From Suillus spraguei (lineage: Eukaryota > Basidiomycota > Agaricomycetes > Boletales > Suillaceae), in assembly GCA_016800925.1 (NCBI GenBank), contig JABCPU010000179.1, forward strand, positions 1 through 64,000: 64,000 bases of DNA. Direction: 5' to 3'. Under the pieces are notes generated by a model. It did no database searches. It saw only the letters and a list, made by a program, of their open reading frames with translations, and had not been told where the DNA came from. A program made the position numbers and the translations under genes. This document shows, in pieces, positions 1 through 11,694 of this stretch; position 1 is the stretch's first letter; every line of letters starts with the position of its first letter.

Positions 1-3000
1 AATATTACTGAGGGGACCTTGAGCTCGCATTGGGCCATATCCCTGTCAGCACGTCACACATCGAGCGTACAAGAACGTCATCTGATCTTCACATGAGCGC
101 ATGTCTAAAACGGCCGGCGGGAACGGTGGAATAGTGGGAGTACCTAGTATGCCTCACACCAGGGCATTCGTGGCTCCACAGATGCGAAACGGGACATAGG
201 AAGTCCGTTATACTAGCGTTATGTCCTACATAGAGTACATCTTTCAGCAGACAGAAATGGAAGGAAGGTGAGTGCCTCAAATCCAAGCATGTCAAACACA
301 GAATTGAATAATCTCAAAAACGGCACTTGCATATCACAGTTACTGATCGTACTCAACAAGTGTGAGACAACCTCACATCTATTGCAATCATTGTGTCGAA
401 CCAATAAGGTGACTGATAATATTACTCACCCTCACATAAGGAGTGCAATTATGTCATTGGACGAGATTGACAGGAATCTCATTATATTTGTCCACGATGG
501 AAGAAATAGATGCGATAGGCCAGCTCGAGGAGACTACACGCATGGAACATTTGAACCCCCGCAAAAAGTTGTTCATGATTTCTGGAAGTTACTTTCAATA
601 TTAATGTCGTTTTCGAGAGGTTACCACTACACATCTATACCAGGCATCGGCGTGGTAACTTTGCAAGAGCAGAAGGGCCTGCTGTCTCAATATTTCCCAT
701 TGTTCCGTCTCGTTCATCATGAAGTGAGAAAGGTCTTATCGCAGGAATCTGTTTGCGATCACCATACAATAGAATAAAAAACGAAAGGAAAATATTCAAC
801 TGTCACAAATAGGTGACTCACTACTACTAGCGCCAACCATACTGAAACGCCACCAAGCATCCCTTCGATGTCCGGGAGGTGAGAAGATTTAGACTTGTGA
901 CTCGCCGGCGTTCGGGTTGATTTTGAAGTCTAGATACGGTTGCCCTGGACCAATGGGGTGACAGATATGCTCATTGCGGCCGCCTGCATGAGAGCGTGAA
1001 ACGACATTGAAATTTGAGAATCAATCCAGTGTGTAGATGCAATCACCTGTGGGGAAAACATATTTGTTATCCAAACTTAATTTTTGGTACGGGCATAGCA
1101 CGAAGGCCGTGTTTGTTTGCGATGCCAACGATCGTCTCCAGTGAGTACAAGCGCATGAGCAACTTCAAGAAGCAGGAGTGGAAATTGTGTCATGTAAGTG
1201 TTTGGCTAGGAGCAAGAAGTTTGGCACACCCGTCTGGCTTCACCGGAAACTATGAATACAGTTGAAAAGTTTTGAAACGATTACTATTTGAAACCAGACC
1301 TGACCGGTGCGCTCAGAAATACTGCATTGCTTGTTCCATCCCACTATTGACGAGGACGTTGGTAGAATGTAGCAGGAAAAACAAAGGGTGCTGCAAATAG
1401 GTCTTCGATTTTGCTGGTAGGTGATTCACTGATACGTGCAATCACAGTGGATTGAGGCGCAATGAACGGTGTTGTAGCTAGTACCACTAATCTAAGTGTC
1501 GAGAACGGTGCTTGCCGCTGCAGTACACGGGAGCCATCATTGCCGATATCCATGGCACCATGATCCTCGGACTCGACGTCTGTCAATTGTTGTCATTGTC
1601 AATAGATGATCTGTGCGGTAAGTTTTTATTCACATCACATCGTCATGATTACATGTCAATCAGCCTTCCAGTAATACTAGTATAACCGAAACGTCGACGT
1701 GGTATGCATGAAACGATGGAAATCGGATATCGAGGAGACGCTCGTGAGTCGTGAAGACCAGGCACGACACATGAGAAAAATTACGTAATACTAAATACGC
1801 AGCGAGCAACTCGAAGGTAATCGAAGAATTATTGATTAGTACTACTAGTAAGTATTTCCAGCTGACATTTGGTCATAGGGAGGTGCTACTGCCCCCCTTT
1901 TACTAGGAATGATTTATAGAGCATAATCCTATATCACGAGAGCAACAGCACAAGACGATTGATTCGAGGCAGAGACAACCTTGATCCCTCATGAGCGTTA
2001 TTTCGGCGGACGGAGCTTATGACAGCCTGACAACTTGTACTCACTTCTAGGTGCTTTATTTGGGAATACTCTCCCATATGGCGTATTTGGTTTCTGATTG
2101 GCAGCAGGCAGTCTCCTGTCCCGGGCATTTTGGTGATAGATACTGGTCATTGGTGAGTATTCCCACTCCCGTCTGCTCGTCTAAATAACTGTATATCCTT
2201 AACCTGCTTATTGGTTCAACTTCAACGCAACCACCCGCGACGCCTGTGAGTTTGCTTGCTACGTCATTGGTCAATGAGACTATGGGGACACCGGATCCTC
2301 GATTTCTAACACTTGGATAATTGTCGCTGCGTAGGTTGTTCAGTCTGGATTGTCATAAAACACTACCATGAACTGCCACGAGCATTCACAGGATCGACTA
2401 ATTTTTATATCTGTGACTGATGCTCTACCATCTGACTGGTGACCACTCATCATTTCTACAGAACTTGACCGTCATGAGAATCAACATCCATTGTGGCGCT
2501 TTCCTTATTCAGATATTTGTTCTCTGGCCACGCATCATTACTTGGGGTTCGAGAATCTAACGCCCAACTTGTAGCTAACTCCAACGAAGGGGTTGCCGTG
2601 ACTAAAATTACTTTTCAGGAGCACATACACGACTGCCGGTAGTATGTAGCACGGGAAATGCTCAGCTCGGGTACACTGGTCGGGTGTATTGTATTTCCAA
2701 AAATTACTTGAACAAATACCTCTGCCCTCGCCTCTGCTCCACGTACAACTGAGGTGGTTATTTTCCCATAGATCTGAGATAGAGCTTTTCGCTGATGGCC
2801 GCTGTCTTCCCCGTTTTCACAGACTCGAAGGTATCTATCCAATAGATCGGTTCGCTGTACGGGCGTCAAACTATTATCAGCCCGCAAGCGCTCAGTTTGG
2901 GGTTTGATTGGCGCGTGAAAAGTTGCAGACTCTCAGGGTTTCCGGTCTGTGTAGGGCTAGATAAGCACCTGAGCATAAGGCTTGAATGAGCAGAATATGT

Positions 3001-3253
3001 TCCCATATGGCCATATTGTCAGTCGTGTGAGTAGATATCCTTTGACCCTTCCGTTGGTAACTGATTGTTGAGAACAGTCGACGTGACACCGACAAGTGTG
3101 GTGACATAAATTCGCAACATGCCGTACCATAATGTTCTTTCTACCACCAATCCTGGCAAGATAACGGAACTCTATGGTTTATAAGTATCTACGTCGGTTA
3201 TCAGTAATCGACGGCACACCGCCCTCACACACCTACTTGATCTGCACGGTCCC
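1..3253. other. Region without a supportable gene
   Basis: Both strands are broken by frequent stops. Open stretches are short, overlap one another on opposite strands, and match no family I recognise. There is no long repeat, RNA-like structure or transposon end that I can see. It may hold eroded gene or transposon remains; the only longer open frame is described separately at 289-777. Confidence 0.5.
289..777 (+). CDS. Uncertain ORF, 162 residues, no recognised family
   Basis: An uninterrupted reading frame from an ATG at 289 to a TAA at 777. I see no signal peptide, membrane helix, catalytic motif or low-complexity run. The protein is mixed hydrophilic with a modest excess of Leu, Ser and His. 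No intron signals extend it convincingly on either side. In AT-balanced DNA a 162-codon frame can occur by chance, so this is listed only because it is the longest frame in the first 3 kb. Confidence 0.15.
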   Translation: MSNTELNNLKNGTCISQLLIVLNKCETTSHLLQSLCRTNKVTDNITHPHIRSAIMSLDEIDRNLIIFVHDGRNRCDRPARGDYTHGTFEPPQKVVHDFWKLLSILMSFSRGYHYTSIPGIGVVTLQEQKGLLSQYFPLFRLVHHEVRKVLSQESVCDHHTIE

Positions 3254-4897
3254 ATGTCCGACGAAGAAGTCGCCTATGCTCTCCGATGGAACAACAATAT
3301 AGCAGGTTCGTTAATTCACTTTTTTCGTGAACGAAGCATCATGCTGAACATTTTTCCAGTGATGATGATTGGATTGATGTCCTATGAGTACAGTCCGTAG
3401 CTTTCATGAGAATTGCACTGCAACTGAGCACAAGATGATATAGTACTTCAATTCGAAAAAGAGGTAACGATAAGCTTGTTTTCCCTTGGTCGAGTATTCA
3501 TGCCCAGATTGTCTAGGTCAAGTTTGTTTGGGTAGGTATTCAATCCCCAATGATATCAAGCTCCGGACACTGATTGTATGTCCAGACAAGAGAGTGGTCA
3601 CTGATGACGTATCTCTACCTCGCTGTGAGTTTCGCCTCGTCAAAGTCCTTCATGATTTTTTATTTTGTTGCTATGCCAGGCTCGATATTTTGGCCTTTTC
3701 CTTGCAATGTACGTCACGGCGCGCTGTTCTTCAGTTACTACATCGTAGGTTGACACTGAACCTAGGATTTGTGCCTGCTGTATGTGACGCTGTGCCAACT
3801 GAGCCATTATTAACTGACTCGCACTAGGGGGAGGTCTAATGTACATTCCTGAACCGGTGAGTGTGTCGATACTGTCTTTCTTTAAAGGATTTCGGGTTGA
3901 CCTAGATTTAGTCGTACGTCATGAGTTCACTCAACAGCTAAGTCTGATCCCTGACGTCTTATCTAGTTGCAAGTATACTGTCTTCAACTTGAACTGCATT
4001 CGCTTACCACGCAACCGCAACAGGCTACACTCTTGTCGTTCTATTGGAATGGGGCTTTTCAATTTATTTGTGGTTGGCGGAAGGTAAGCCATACGTTCTT
4101 GTATCTCATCGTGTGTATCGACTTTTCATTTACAGCTATTCTCATCTGGCGTCTTTACGCTCTATACAACCGATCCCAGTCCATGCTATATGTACTATTC
4201 GGGACATTCCTGCTTATCGTCGCGCTTTCGATAGGGATGGACATATTCTTATATAGTCGACCCTCAGCGTTCTCGGGTGAATTTCTACTTGTATCGATTT
4301 ATGTGCAGGCTAATGTTTCGTTATATAGTGAAAGAAATAGTAACTCCGAACGTCAAATACTGCACGTCTTCCTTCAATATCGGACCTATGCCTGCTATAT
4401 ATGCTTCCATCCCGATCATATGCTTCGATATCTTTCTGGTTGCTCTCGCCATTCTCGTCCTCGTGAGACACCTCAAAGAACGAAGAGAAATCAAAATGAA
4501 GCCTAACACGTATATAGTTCTGATTGTTCGATGTCATATCATATACTTCCTCCTGTAAGTTTGCATTGGTCTTATCGATTCTATGTTGTTTACAAAAGAT
4601 CGCTAGGAACTTGACAAACCAAATCTTGACGGCAGTATTATGGGTCAACCTTCCAGTATGATGATATCGTTATTCCGTAGAGATCAGTCCTGATAAGTAC
4701 ACCAACAGCCGGCAGCGACGAGTCTCGCGGAGGGGTTCATCAATACCGCACCATTTATTGCTGCGCCCCGTCTGATCATCGACATTTGGGAATCACATTC
4801 CGATAGAGACTGCACACATATCAGTACGTCATTCGAGGATTGCATATGTTGGACATTGCCCCCAGCATCCGAGGAATACGAAATGGACTACGCATGA
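3254..4897 (+). CDS. Multi-exon seven-helix membrane protein, DUF6533-like
   Basis: I read this gene by joining short exons. Those whose splice sites and phase fit are 3254-3305, 3360-3392, 3444-3463, 3517-3531, 3586-3624, 3680-3708, then 4136-4276, an exon ending at 4554, 4607-4655 and 4709-4897 (stop TGA). The start ATG at 3254 opens MSDEEVAYALRW. Exon joins restore phrases typical of the DUF6533 family of Agaricomycetes: FEKEVKFVW, TREWSLMTYLYLA, RYFGLFLAM, then IWRLYALYNRSQ at the start of a membrane helix. Later helices lie at about 4170-4260 and 4400-4470, and the tail holds APRLIIDIWE. The family is of unknown function, with about seven predicted membrane helices. Exons between 3749 and 4083 and a possible 32-nt intron near 4277-4308 are uncertain, so a broken copy cannot be excluded. 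Confidence 0.6.
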
Positions 4898-6353
4898 TTC
4901 TGACTTGGTGAAGGAAAAATGTGGGGTGAAGCGGTCGAAGCCCTTGGACCTGGGTCCTGGCAAGTTCTTGGATACACGAGAGTAAGTAGTTCAGGGCCGA
5001 GTTTTCTGTCTATTTGCGTACTTTCTGTGTGTAAAAGAGATCGACTGCTTCGGCGGATGTACCGGACGGCGCGGCCACCGAGCTTATGTACGTAATATAG
5101 TGTATTTACGGATGTTCAGTGAACACCACTATACTATTATCTTCACAATTGACGATGCTGAGCGCTGATTCCTTAATGAGATGCAACTAGTGACTGCATA
5201 CACGTTTGCGCATGAAGCCATGTCTTTTCATAATTTGTTCAATAGTGATTTCAAAATTTTCAACACCCATTGCCTGACGTAGCATATGTTGAAGCTCAGA
5301 AAGCAGTAGGTCTGTAGTGCGCTCGATACATGACAACAGATACTAGTAGGGGAGTTAGGGCAATTAGTACCACCTCTGCACTGCAGGCTTGATTCGCTTA
5401 CTGAAACATCCGCTGCTGCGAGTAGACGAGGACGTCCACTTTCCAAGGGTCTTCGAAAATAGAACCTGTGAGACGAGAGAGCCGAAGATAACAGTTCGGT
5501 GGCTTGTATGAGTGACTTGTGCTATGCCACTAGATGTCGTATGAGCAGACATGGTCACCCATTGCTGGATTGTGACGGTGGTTTCCAGGCATGGCGGCAA
5601 GTCTCAAGAGCACTACAATTGTGTCAGGCAGAGCGTCGAGGTGGCCATTTCTGGGTACTTCGCGCGCCCAAATATCGTGACAAGCGGGACCCTTTTGTTT
5701 GTCCAGCTCCACAACAACTAAACAAAAGCGGCGAAGGGAACAAAAGCAAATCTGGTCTATCGATATGAAAGTAGCTGGAATATAGCTCGCAAGCATGGAA
5801 AGCCGGACCACCGTTGCTCTACTTCCATTTGTCAGAACCTTCCTGTTAAGTGCTTCCATTGACCCTGTGCGACTATTCTAATGTGTCATGTAGATTTATT
5901 CTCGCTACCATAAGGGAGGTTATATCGTGTTTTACCTCATTCAAATCGGACGTCTTCCTGCGTCTGTTACTTTTGACCTTGAATCATATTCTTCTCTCAT
6001 CTTCTTCGATTGCTCATTCGCTCGGCCATTTGGGCCCAAGTTCGCGTTTCGCTGAAATCCCCATGGTTTCAGTGATTCATTGCCGTGCTCTCACTACCGA
6101 TGTTGTGTGAAAATCGCTGCTTACTTTCAACACCCAACTGTGCAGCTGCGAGAACGGGTTTTCAATACGATTCTCGTTGGATTCATGAACTTATCTATGT
6201 ATGCTAAGTACTACCTTACAGATGAATATACTGGTAATTATTATATAAATTCTGTTTCAGACACACCAGCGACACGGACTATGTACTCAAGATGCCACAA
6301 CGAACGCAAAGGCAAGTGCAAGTACAAAATCTAATTATGTTTTCGTTGCAGGT
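4898..6353. other. Intergenic region, nothing recognised
   Basis: Only short overlapping frames on both strands. No repeat unit, RNA structure or transposon terminus is visible. The last few hundred bases may belong to the 5' end of the transposase-like remnant that follows. Confidence 0.45.
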
Positions 6354-6974
6354 GAAGAAAAAATCCGCCTGCGTCGCCAACGGAGACTCGAAAGTTTTAC
6401 AGGACATGAGTTCAACAGCTCAGGTGGTGTTCTTGAGAATGGAGACTCGTCCTTTTCAGACTTGAACTCCAATACTAGTATGTCCATGAGTTCCGACTCG
6501 AGTTCCCCCACCACTGGCTCCTTGTCTTCTACCTCTGAGTCAGACACCAATGAACCTTCAGACGACTCGTCTGTATACTCAGATCCATCCAGTTTGAGTA
6601 CTGTGTCCAGGCTAGACTCAAACACCGACTCGAACACAGAATCTGAATCTGCAGGATCAAACCCTGACTCAGGCACCGAGGCTGATGACGAGCTTGATGC
6701 AAGTGCACCCACTGCAGAGGCACAACTTGGCCAGCTCGTGCGTGAATTCATTCATGATTCCTATTCACACCGCTACCAGATGGCTCGCTATCAGCTTCCT
6801 TGTGGCCAATCTCAAATGCGTCATGTGCTAGATATACTAAAGCCACGATGTCCTGACAAGTTTCGCGAGAGTCTTCGAGTATCCCCATATACCTTTGACC
6901 AAATCTGCACCAAACTCGCATCTGATCCTGTGTTTACCAACAACTCCCAGAATGAGCAAATTCCCCCTCTTTAA
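6354..6974 (+). pseudogene. Truncated PIF/Harbinger-like transposase, N-terminal part
   Basis: An open frame of about 206 codons. It starts with a basic stretch (EEKIRLRRQRRLES), continues with a long Ser/Asp/Glu-rich acidic region (about 6460-6720), and then reaches RESLRVSPYTFDQICTKL followed by DPVFTNNSQNEQIP. That last segment resembles the conserved helical region just before the DDE nuclease domain in Harbinger-type transposases of basidiomycetes. The frame stops at a TAA at 6972-6974, exactly where the family normally continues into the catalytic domain, and I find no catalytic part downstream. I therefore read it as a fragment. The true 5' end is not clear because the frame is entered through a possible AG splice acceptor near 6351. 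Confidence 0.45.
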
Positions 6975-7869
6975 ATAACGAGAAGATAACCATGACCCTC
7001 AATTATAGCGCTCCTTCATGCGCTCCTGCACGTATCATGCTAATCATTCCACGCTGGCGAAAATAAGAACATCAGTAACTCGGACTCGAAAGACAATGAG
7101 AAAAGACAGGCTCACCCAGGCAATGCGGTGTTCAAATCAGCATCGCCAACGTCAACGTAATGACAGCAATTTTTGCATGAGCATGGAATCCACGTGTTCA
7201 TGATACCATCATATACGCAGGTAAACACGAAATCGTTGCCGTTGTTGTAAGCATCGGCCGACCAGCACCCCACTTTATAGGTGAATGGTCATAAGCATGT
7301 GGTCTAAGGTTTGAACTGCAACCTGATGCCGACAGGGTAGTTTCGGCACGCCGCTGATTAAGCCGGCCATCGGCCGTGCAGTAGTGAGTGAAGCGAGTAT
7401 CATGGCTGAAACTTGAAACTTGATGGTGTTGTCTGAGTCAAGTACGTTGGCTTTTATACATGACTAGTATAGGATGCGGCCAAACGATTTGCACAAAGCC
7501 AGCTCACGTGCCGTAACATGTTTTCTTGAAGGCCTCAAATAATGTGCCGGACGCTGCGACGCACTCCACGAGTCCAATTTTGGTACATTTCACAAACGTT
7601 GGTCTGGGATGATGATTAAATTTATCTGATTCGGGGATGCGGCAGACGAACTCAGCGACAATACACAGAGCGATTCTCGGTGCCCGAGCCCCGCATGACT
7701 TTGCCGCCAACTAGCTAGTAACCAAGCCAGTTGTTGTGGTGTGAGTCGTAACAACGGTGAGCATTTTCTGCGGAATAGTTAGATGAAATCGTCTCAATAT
7801 TTCCAATATCATGACTCAAGTACTCACGAGTTGATCCCAGAGGATGGAGTCGTCAAGTGGAAGACTTAA
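6975..7869. other. Intergenic region between the transposase remnant and the tandem array
   Basis: No gene or transposon terminus is evident. Short frames on both strands (such as 7504-7710 minus) show no family features. Confidence 0.4.
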
Positions 7870-9065
7870 AGACTTTAACCTGGCCAGTGTGGTTAGTAGT
7901 ACCACAACAGAATCAAACTCTTTCTTGGGACTACGCAGGTTCGAAACCTGCTGAACTACAGGTTTTTCTATCGGAACACACTTTGGCATTCATTCATGGA
8001 TGGTTTCTTTAGAAGCTCATCGTAACTGGTCTTAGTCAGGTGGTTACCACAACAGAGTCAAAATCCGTGTCTCTTGGACTATGCAGGTTTGAAACCTGCC
8101 GACGACAAGATTTTTTCTATCGGAACGCACCTTGACATTCATTCATGGATGATTTCTTTATAAGCTCGTGTAACTGGTCTTAGCCAGGTGGTTACCACAA
8201 CAAAGTCAAAATCTGTTTCTCTCGGACTGTGCAGGTTTGAAACCTGCCGATGACAAGGTTTTTTTCTAACGGAACACACCTCATTAACTTATGGATGGTT
8301 TCTTTAAAAGTTCATGGTAACTGGTCTTAGTCAGGTAGTTGCCACAACAGAGTCAAAATCTGTTTCTCTCGGACTGTGCAGGTTTGAAACCTGCCGATGA
8401 CAAGGTTTTTTTCTAACGGAACACACCTTGACATTAACTTATGGATGGTTTCTTTAAAAGTTCAAGGTAACTGGTCTTAGCCAGATGGTTGCCACAGCAG
8501 AATCAAAATCTGTTTCTCTTAGACTGTACAGGTTCGAAACCTGCCGACGATGAGGTTTTTTCTATCCGAACACACCTTGATATTCACTCATGGATGGACG
8601 CTTTAGAAATTCACCCTAGCTGGTGTTCACCTGGTGGTTGCCACAACAGAATCCAAATCTGTTTCTCCTGGACTGTGCAGCTTCAAAACTTGCCGGAGAC
8701 GATATTTTTTCTATCGGAGCACACCTTGACATTCACTCATGGATGGATGCAAAGTTTAGAAGCTCACCGCAACTGGTCTTAGCCACGTGGTCGCCACAAC
8801 AGAATCAAAATCTGTTTCTCTAGGCCTGTACAGGTTCGAAACCTGCTGATGACAAGGTTTTTTCTATTGGAACACCTTGATATTCACTCATGATGGTGTC
8901 TTTGGAAGTTCACCCTAACTGGTCTTAGCCTGATGGTTACCGCAACAGAATCAAAATCTGTCACGGTTTATCTTGCACTGTGTAGGTTCGAAACCCGCCG
9001 ATGACAACGTTTTTTTTCTATCAGAACACACCTTGCCGGATGAGGTTCATCTTAACTGGTCTTAG
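7870..9065 (+). repeat. Eight tandem ~150-bp units with a tRNA-Leu(CAA)-like core
   Basis: The unit is anchored by a Pol III B-box-like motif, GGTTCGAAACC or GGTTTGAAACC, at 7938, 8086, 8234, 8381, 8531, 8833 and 8985; at 8680 the matching block is degenerate. Spacing is 147-153 bp. Each unit has, in order, AACTGGTCTTAGCCAGGTGG, an anticodon-like arm whose 7-nt loop reads (A/G)TCAAAA, a 13-nt variable region, a T-arm with a 5-bp stem (GCAGG/CCTGC), and a run of five to eight T. About 60 bp of spacer with the phrase ATTCATTCATGGATG then leads to the next unit. The first and last units are the most diverged. The order of parts matches a class II tRNA gene with a Pol III terminator, but the D-arm is abnormal. 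Confidence 0.75.
8311..8412 (+). ncRNA. Best-folding tRNA-like unit of the array
   Basis: TCATGG (8312-8317) can pair with CGATGA (8395-8400) over five of six positions, like an acceptor stem. AACAGA (8346-8351) pairs fully with TCTGTT (8359-8364) around the loop GTCAAAA, which puts CAA in the anticodon position after the invariant T. GCAGG (8378-8382) pairs with CCTGC (8390-8394) around TTTGAAA, and that arm directly abuts the acceptor half. The 13-nt region between the two arms is long, as in Leu and Ser tRNAs. A run of seven T starts at 8406. Between acceptor and anticodon arms a normal D-arm is missing; other units have CTGG-TCTTAG-CCAG here. It is thus tRNA-like rather than a plain tRNA gene. 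Transcription is inferred, not seen. Confidence 0.4.
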
Positions 9066-10409
9066 TCCCTGTGCAAGTTATTGTTGTTTACTCCATGGTG
9101 AGTCGTGCCTTCGAACACGTTCGAAACACTAATTATGTTGTGTCGCGAGGCTGCCGCAGGTTTTACATAGTCTCCCTTCGGGCTTAGTCGATTGCATATT
9201 TGATGAACCGATGTCTGTAGACGTGTCTACGATATCAGGCGCTGATCTGAAGACCACTGCACAGAGTACTTATTTACAGTGGTTAGAATGCACTCGCGAT
9301 CAAGAAGAATATTGCAAGCAGAGACCCATTAGTATTTTGAATATATTCTTTGCTGTCGGGGCACATACGGCCGCGTGTCTAAAATTTAAATCATGACAAT
9401 CACTGTTCACCAAAATGAACATATGTCCAACCAAACTTCTCTGTTTGAAGCCGTTATGTCTTGGTAATGCTTCGCAGGCACAATTAGTACTGTTTTTTAT
9501 TGTCTGTTTTCACAACATATTTTTCTTGCAGCCGAAGCTCCTGCACACGCATTAAATAACTGAAGGTCAATAAAATTCAAAAATTTCCACGAGTCGCACA
9601 AGTTGTTCGGAGGCCGATAGAAGCTGCTCTCCTTACTAGGAAGGTTCTGAAAAGTGTAGAAGCCTTGGAAGCACGGTCTGGCTTTCCATACGCAAGTCAC
9701 TGTTTACTTCTAAATGCCATCGCAACAGCTTCCATCGTTCTTGGATACACAGCAATCATTTACATTCGAGTGCGTGCAAGTGTTAAACATCAAATAATCA
9801 CGTCTATCTCTGAATACCATTACAACATTTCGTACTGTTCTTGAATACATAGCAATAATTTACATTCGAGTGCGTGCAAGTGTCCGTCGCAAGTCTAGCG
9901 TCCGTGCAAGTCTGTCTGGCAGTGTTCGTGCAAGTAGACCTAAAAAAAATCCCTGTTCTCGTTCGAAGTTATTACGTCCGTTTCCTCGACCTCAGAGCGT
10001 TCGTTGGTGTGTCATGTGCTTCTACAAGATAGCCAAAGGTCGCGATGGTTGAGTACGCATAACTAATATGAATCTACCTTGTTCGGGAATCCGATGTTCG
10101 ACTCTTGGCCATTCAATAACTCTGACTGGTTAGGGTTATAGTGAGAGTATATTGTGTCGAAGTTGGCATCGGGGTCTCGTCTTCCCAGTCTTCAGTCTGA
10201 AGGAAATTAGTTTGTTAACATTCTGTAGCCAGAAGCGAGATGTACCTCAATACGAGGTTTCTTGGAGAGCACAAATCGAGACTCTTTTTCCAGATCTTCG
10301 ACCTGACAGAAATCAATGCGGGTACTGACGGGAAAAAGTTCGAAAGAAGCAAACAGCTGATTGCTTTCTCTTGTTGACATGCTGCGGGACTTCACTAAGA
10401 GTGCCGGAA
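9066..10409. other. Intergenic region with a short local duplication
   Basis: No gene is supportable. A segment of about 70 bp ending in TTTACATTCGAGTGCGTGCA occurs near 9715-9782 and again, slightly changed, near 9817-9884. It is followed by four more copies of a GTGCAAGT/CGCAAGT-like word up to about 9935. Otherwise nothing stands out. Confidence 0.4.
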
Positions 10410-10835
10410 CTACTTTCGAACTTCTGTCAAGACACATAAGCATGTAGCTGAGTGACAATGGTATAAAATGATATAAAATGGCCGGAAGTTTGCCCAAGTG
10501 CCTTTTCTTGTGTTGCTAGTTGAGGGGTGATTGCCAGGCTCGTTAGCCAGCTGACCCAGATACATCTCATACTGGAATAGAGGGTTAGCACGCTGGATTC
10601 CACGGCCAGAATGATTATAACGTACTTCATTGCCGTGACTATCTTCTTCGTCCATATCATCTCCGTCTTCGCTTTCGCTGTCATCACTATCAGTCGAATC
10701 ATCATTGTCATCGTCGCCTAAGATGATAGAACAATGCTTGGAATCAACACTGGAGTGCCAAAGAAATTGGCCAATCATATCCCGCATAGGCCACGCATTT
10801 TCAAATCGTTGAAGAAACGGATGTTCGATCCGCAA
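10410..10835 (-). CDS. Unrecognised acidic ORF, possibly an exon or fragment
   Basis: A 141-codon frame on the minus strand. Near the start is a helix-like segment (HPFLQRFENAWPMRDMIGQF), followed by a strongly acidic block (about residues 40-66, mainly Asp, Glu and Ser), then NPLFQYEMYLGQLANEP. Sequences with a similar layout occur near transposases in Agaricomycete genomes, but I cannot name a family. The overlapping frame at 10427-10711 is the shadow of the acidic codons. There may be further exons on either side. The first residue is an ATG with no special context. Confidence 0.3.
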   Translation of the reverse strand: MRIEHPFLQRFENAWPMRDMIGQFLWHSSVDSKHCSIILGDDDNDDSTDSDDSESEDGDDMDEEDSHGNEVRYNHSGRGIQRANPLFQYEMYLGQLANEPGNHPSTSNTRKGTWANFRPFYIILYHCHSATCLCVLTEVRK

Positions 10836-11694
10836 CTGAGTTGAGGCGTGTTAATATGTTAGATTCCTCTGAATAAAAGAACAAGCATATATCACCAGCT
10901 CGAGTAGGTACTCAAGGACAGTGCGATTTTATGCGCGAATCGGTTTAGTAAAGTCGAGATATTTGGTGGCAGAGAGGCGAGCTATGGCCTGTTCGCGTGG
11001 TATTCAGTAGCATATAGTCAGGTCAGAATAACAGGACGCGCTCGAAATTTGTTGTAACGGCGATTGCGGCCAGTCAAGCCCATCGCCTCTTGTAAATTAT
11101 ACCCATGTGGGGGTGATCGTCCCGCCTGACCCTTCGGCTTAGGGATTTTGCGAGATTTGTGGTCAAGGCGATGAACGTCGTTTGTCGCTTTGGCCCAATA
11201 AGTTCAGCCCCAAAGACCTAAAACTATCAATTAGAGCATACTTTTGAGCGCGATCTCTGAAGCAAGGATGTTGATGATTTCCGTAGACTCCGTGTCCGAC
11301 ATGATGGTGGTTATACTTACTGGTGAACAAACGCCGATTAAATACTTTAGTTAGGAGTCTGTTGACGTGTTGTTTGTGCTTCCCGCATTGCGTAATCATT
11401 CTATTGAAACTTGATTCATCCACTCTCGCTCATAGCACTGAATTTGCTCGAACACTCTTATGGACTGCCCGATACGTTGGCCCACGGGACTGCATCATAC
11501 AACCGGCCTGATTCTGATTTCAGAATGTCTGCTATCCGCATGTGTATTATCGCCGCAGTAATTCAACATCTACAAATACACAAACACTATCATACTGCGC
11601 GCCGATGAGGTATATACGTCTAAATGCAATGCAAGTCATAACCCAATAGATATCATGAAGCAGGAACACCAAATGACACCGAGCATGCAGCCGC
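10836..11694. other. Intergenic region downstream of the HMG-CoA synthase gene
   Basis: Contains the 3' flank of the synthase gene. Short frames on both strands overlap and show no family signature. No repeat was seen. Confidence 0.4.

Noticed and set aside
7870..9065. CRISPR-like array
   Set aside because: The repeats are long, the spacing sequence is itself repeated, and the organism is a eukaryote; tRNA-like features explain the conserved parts.
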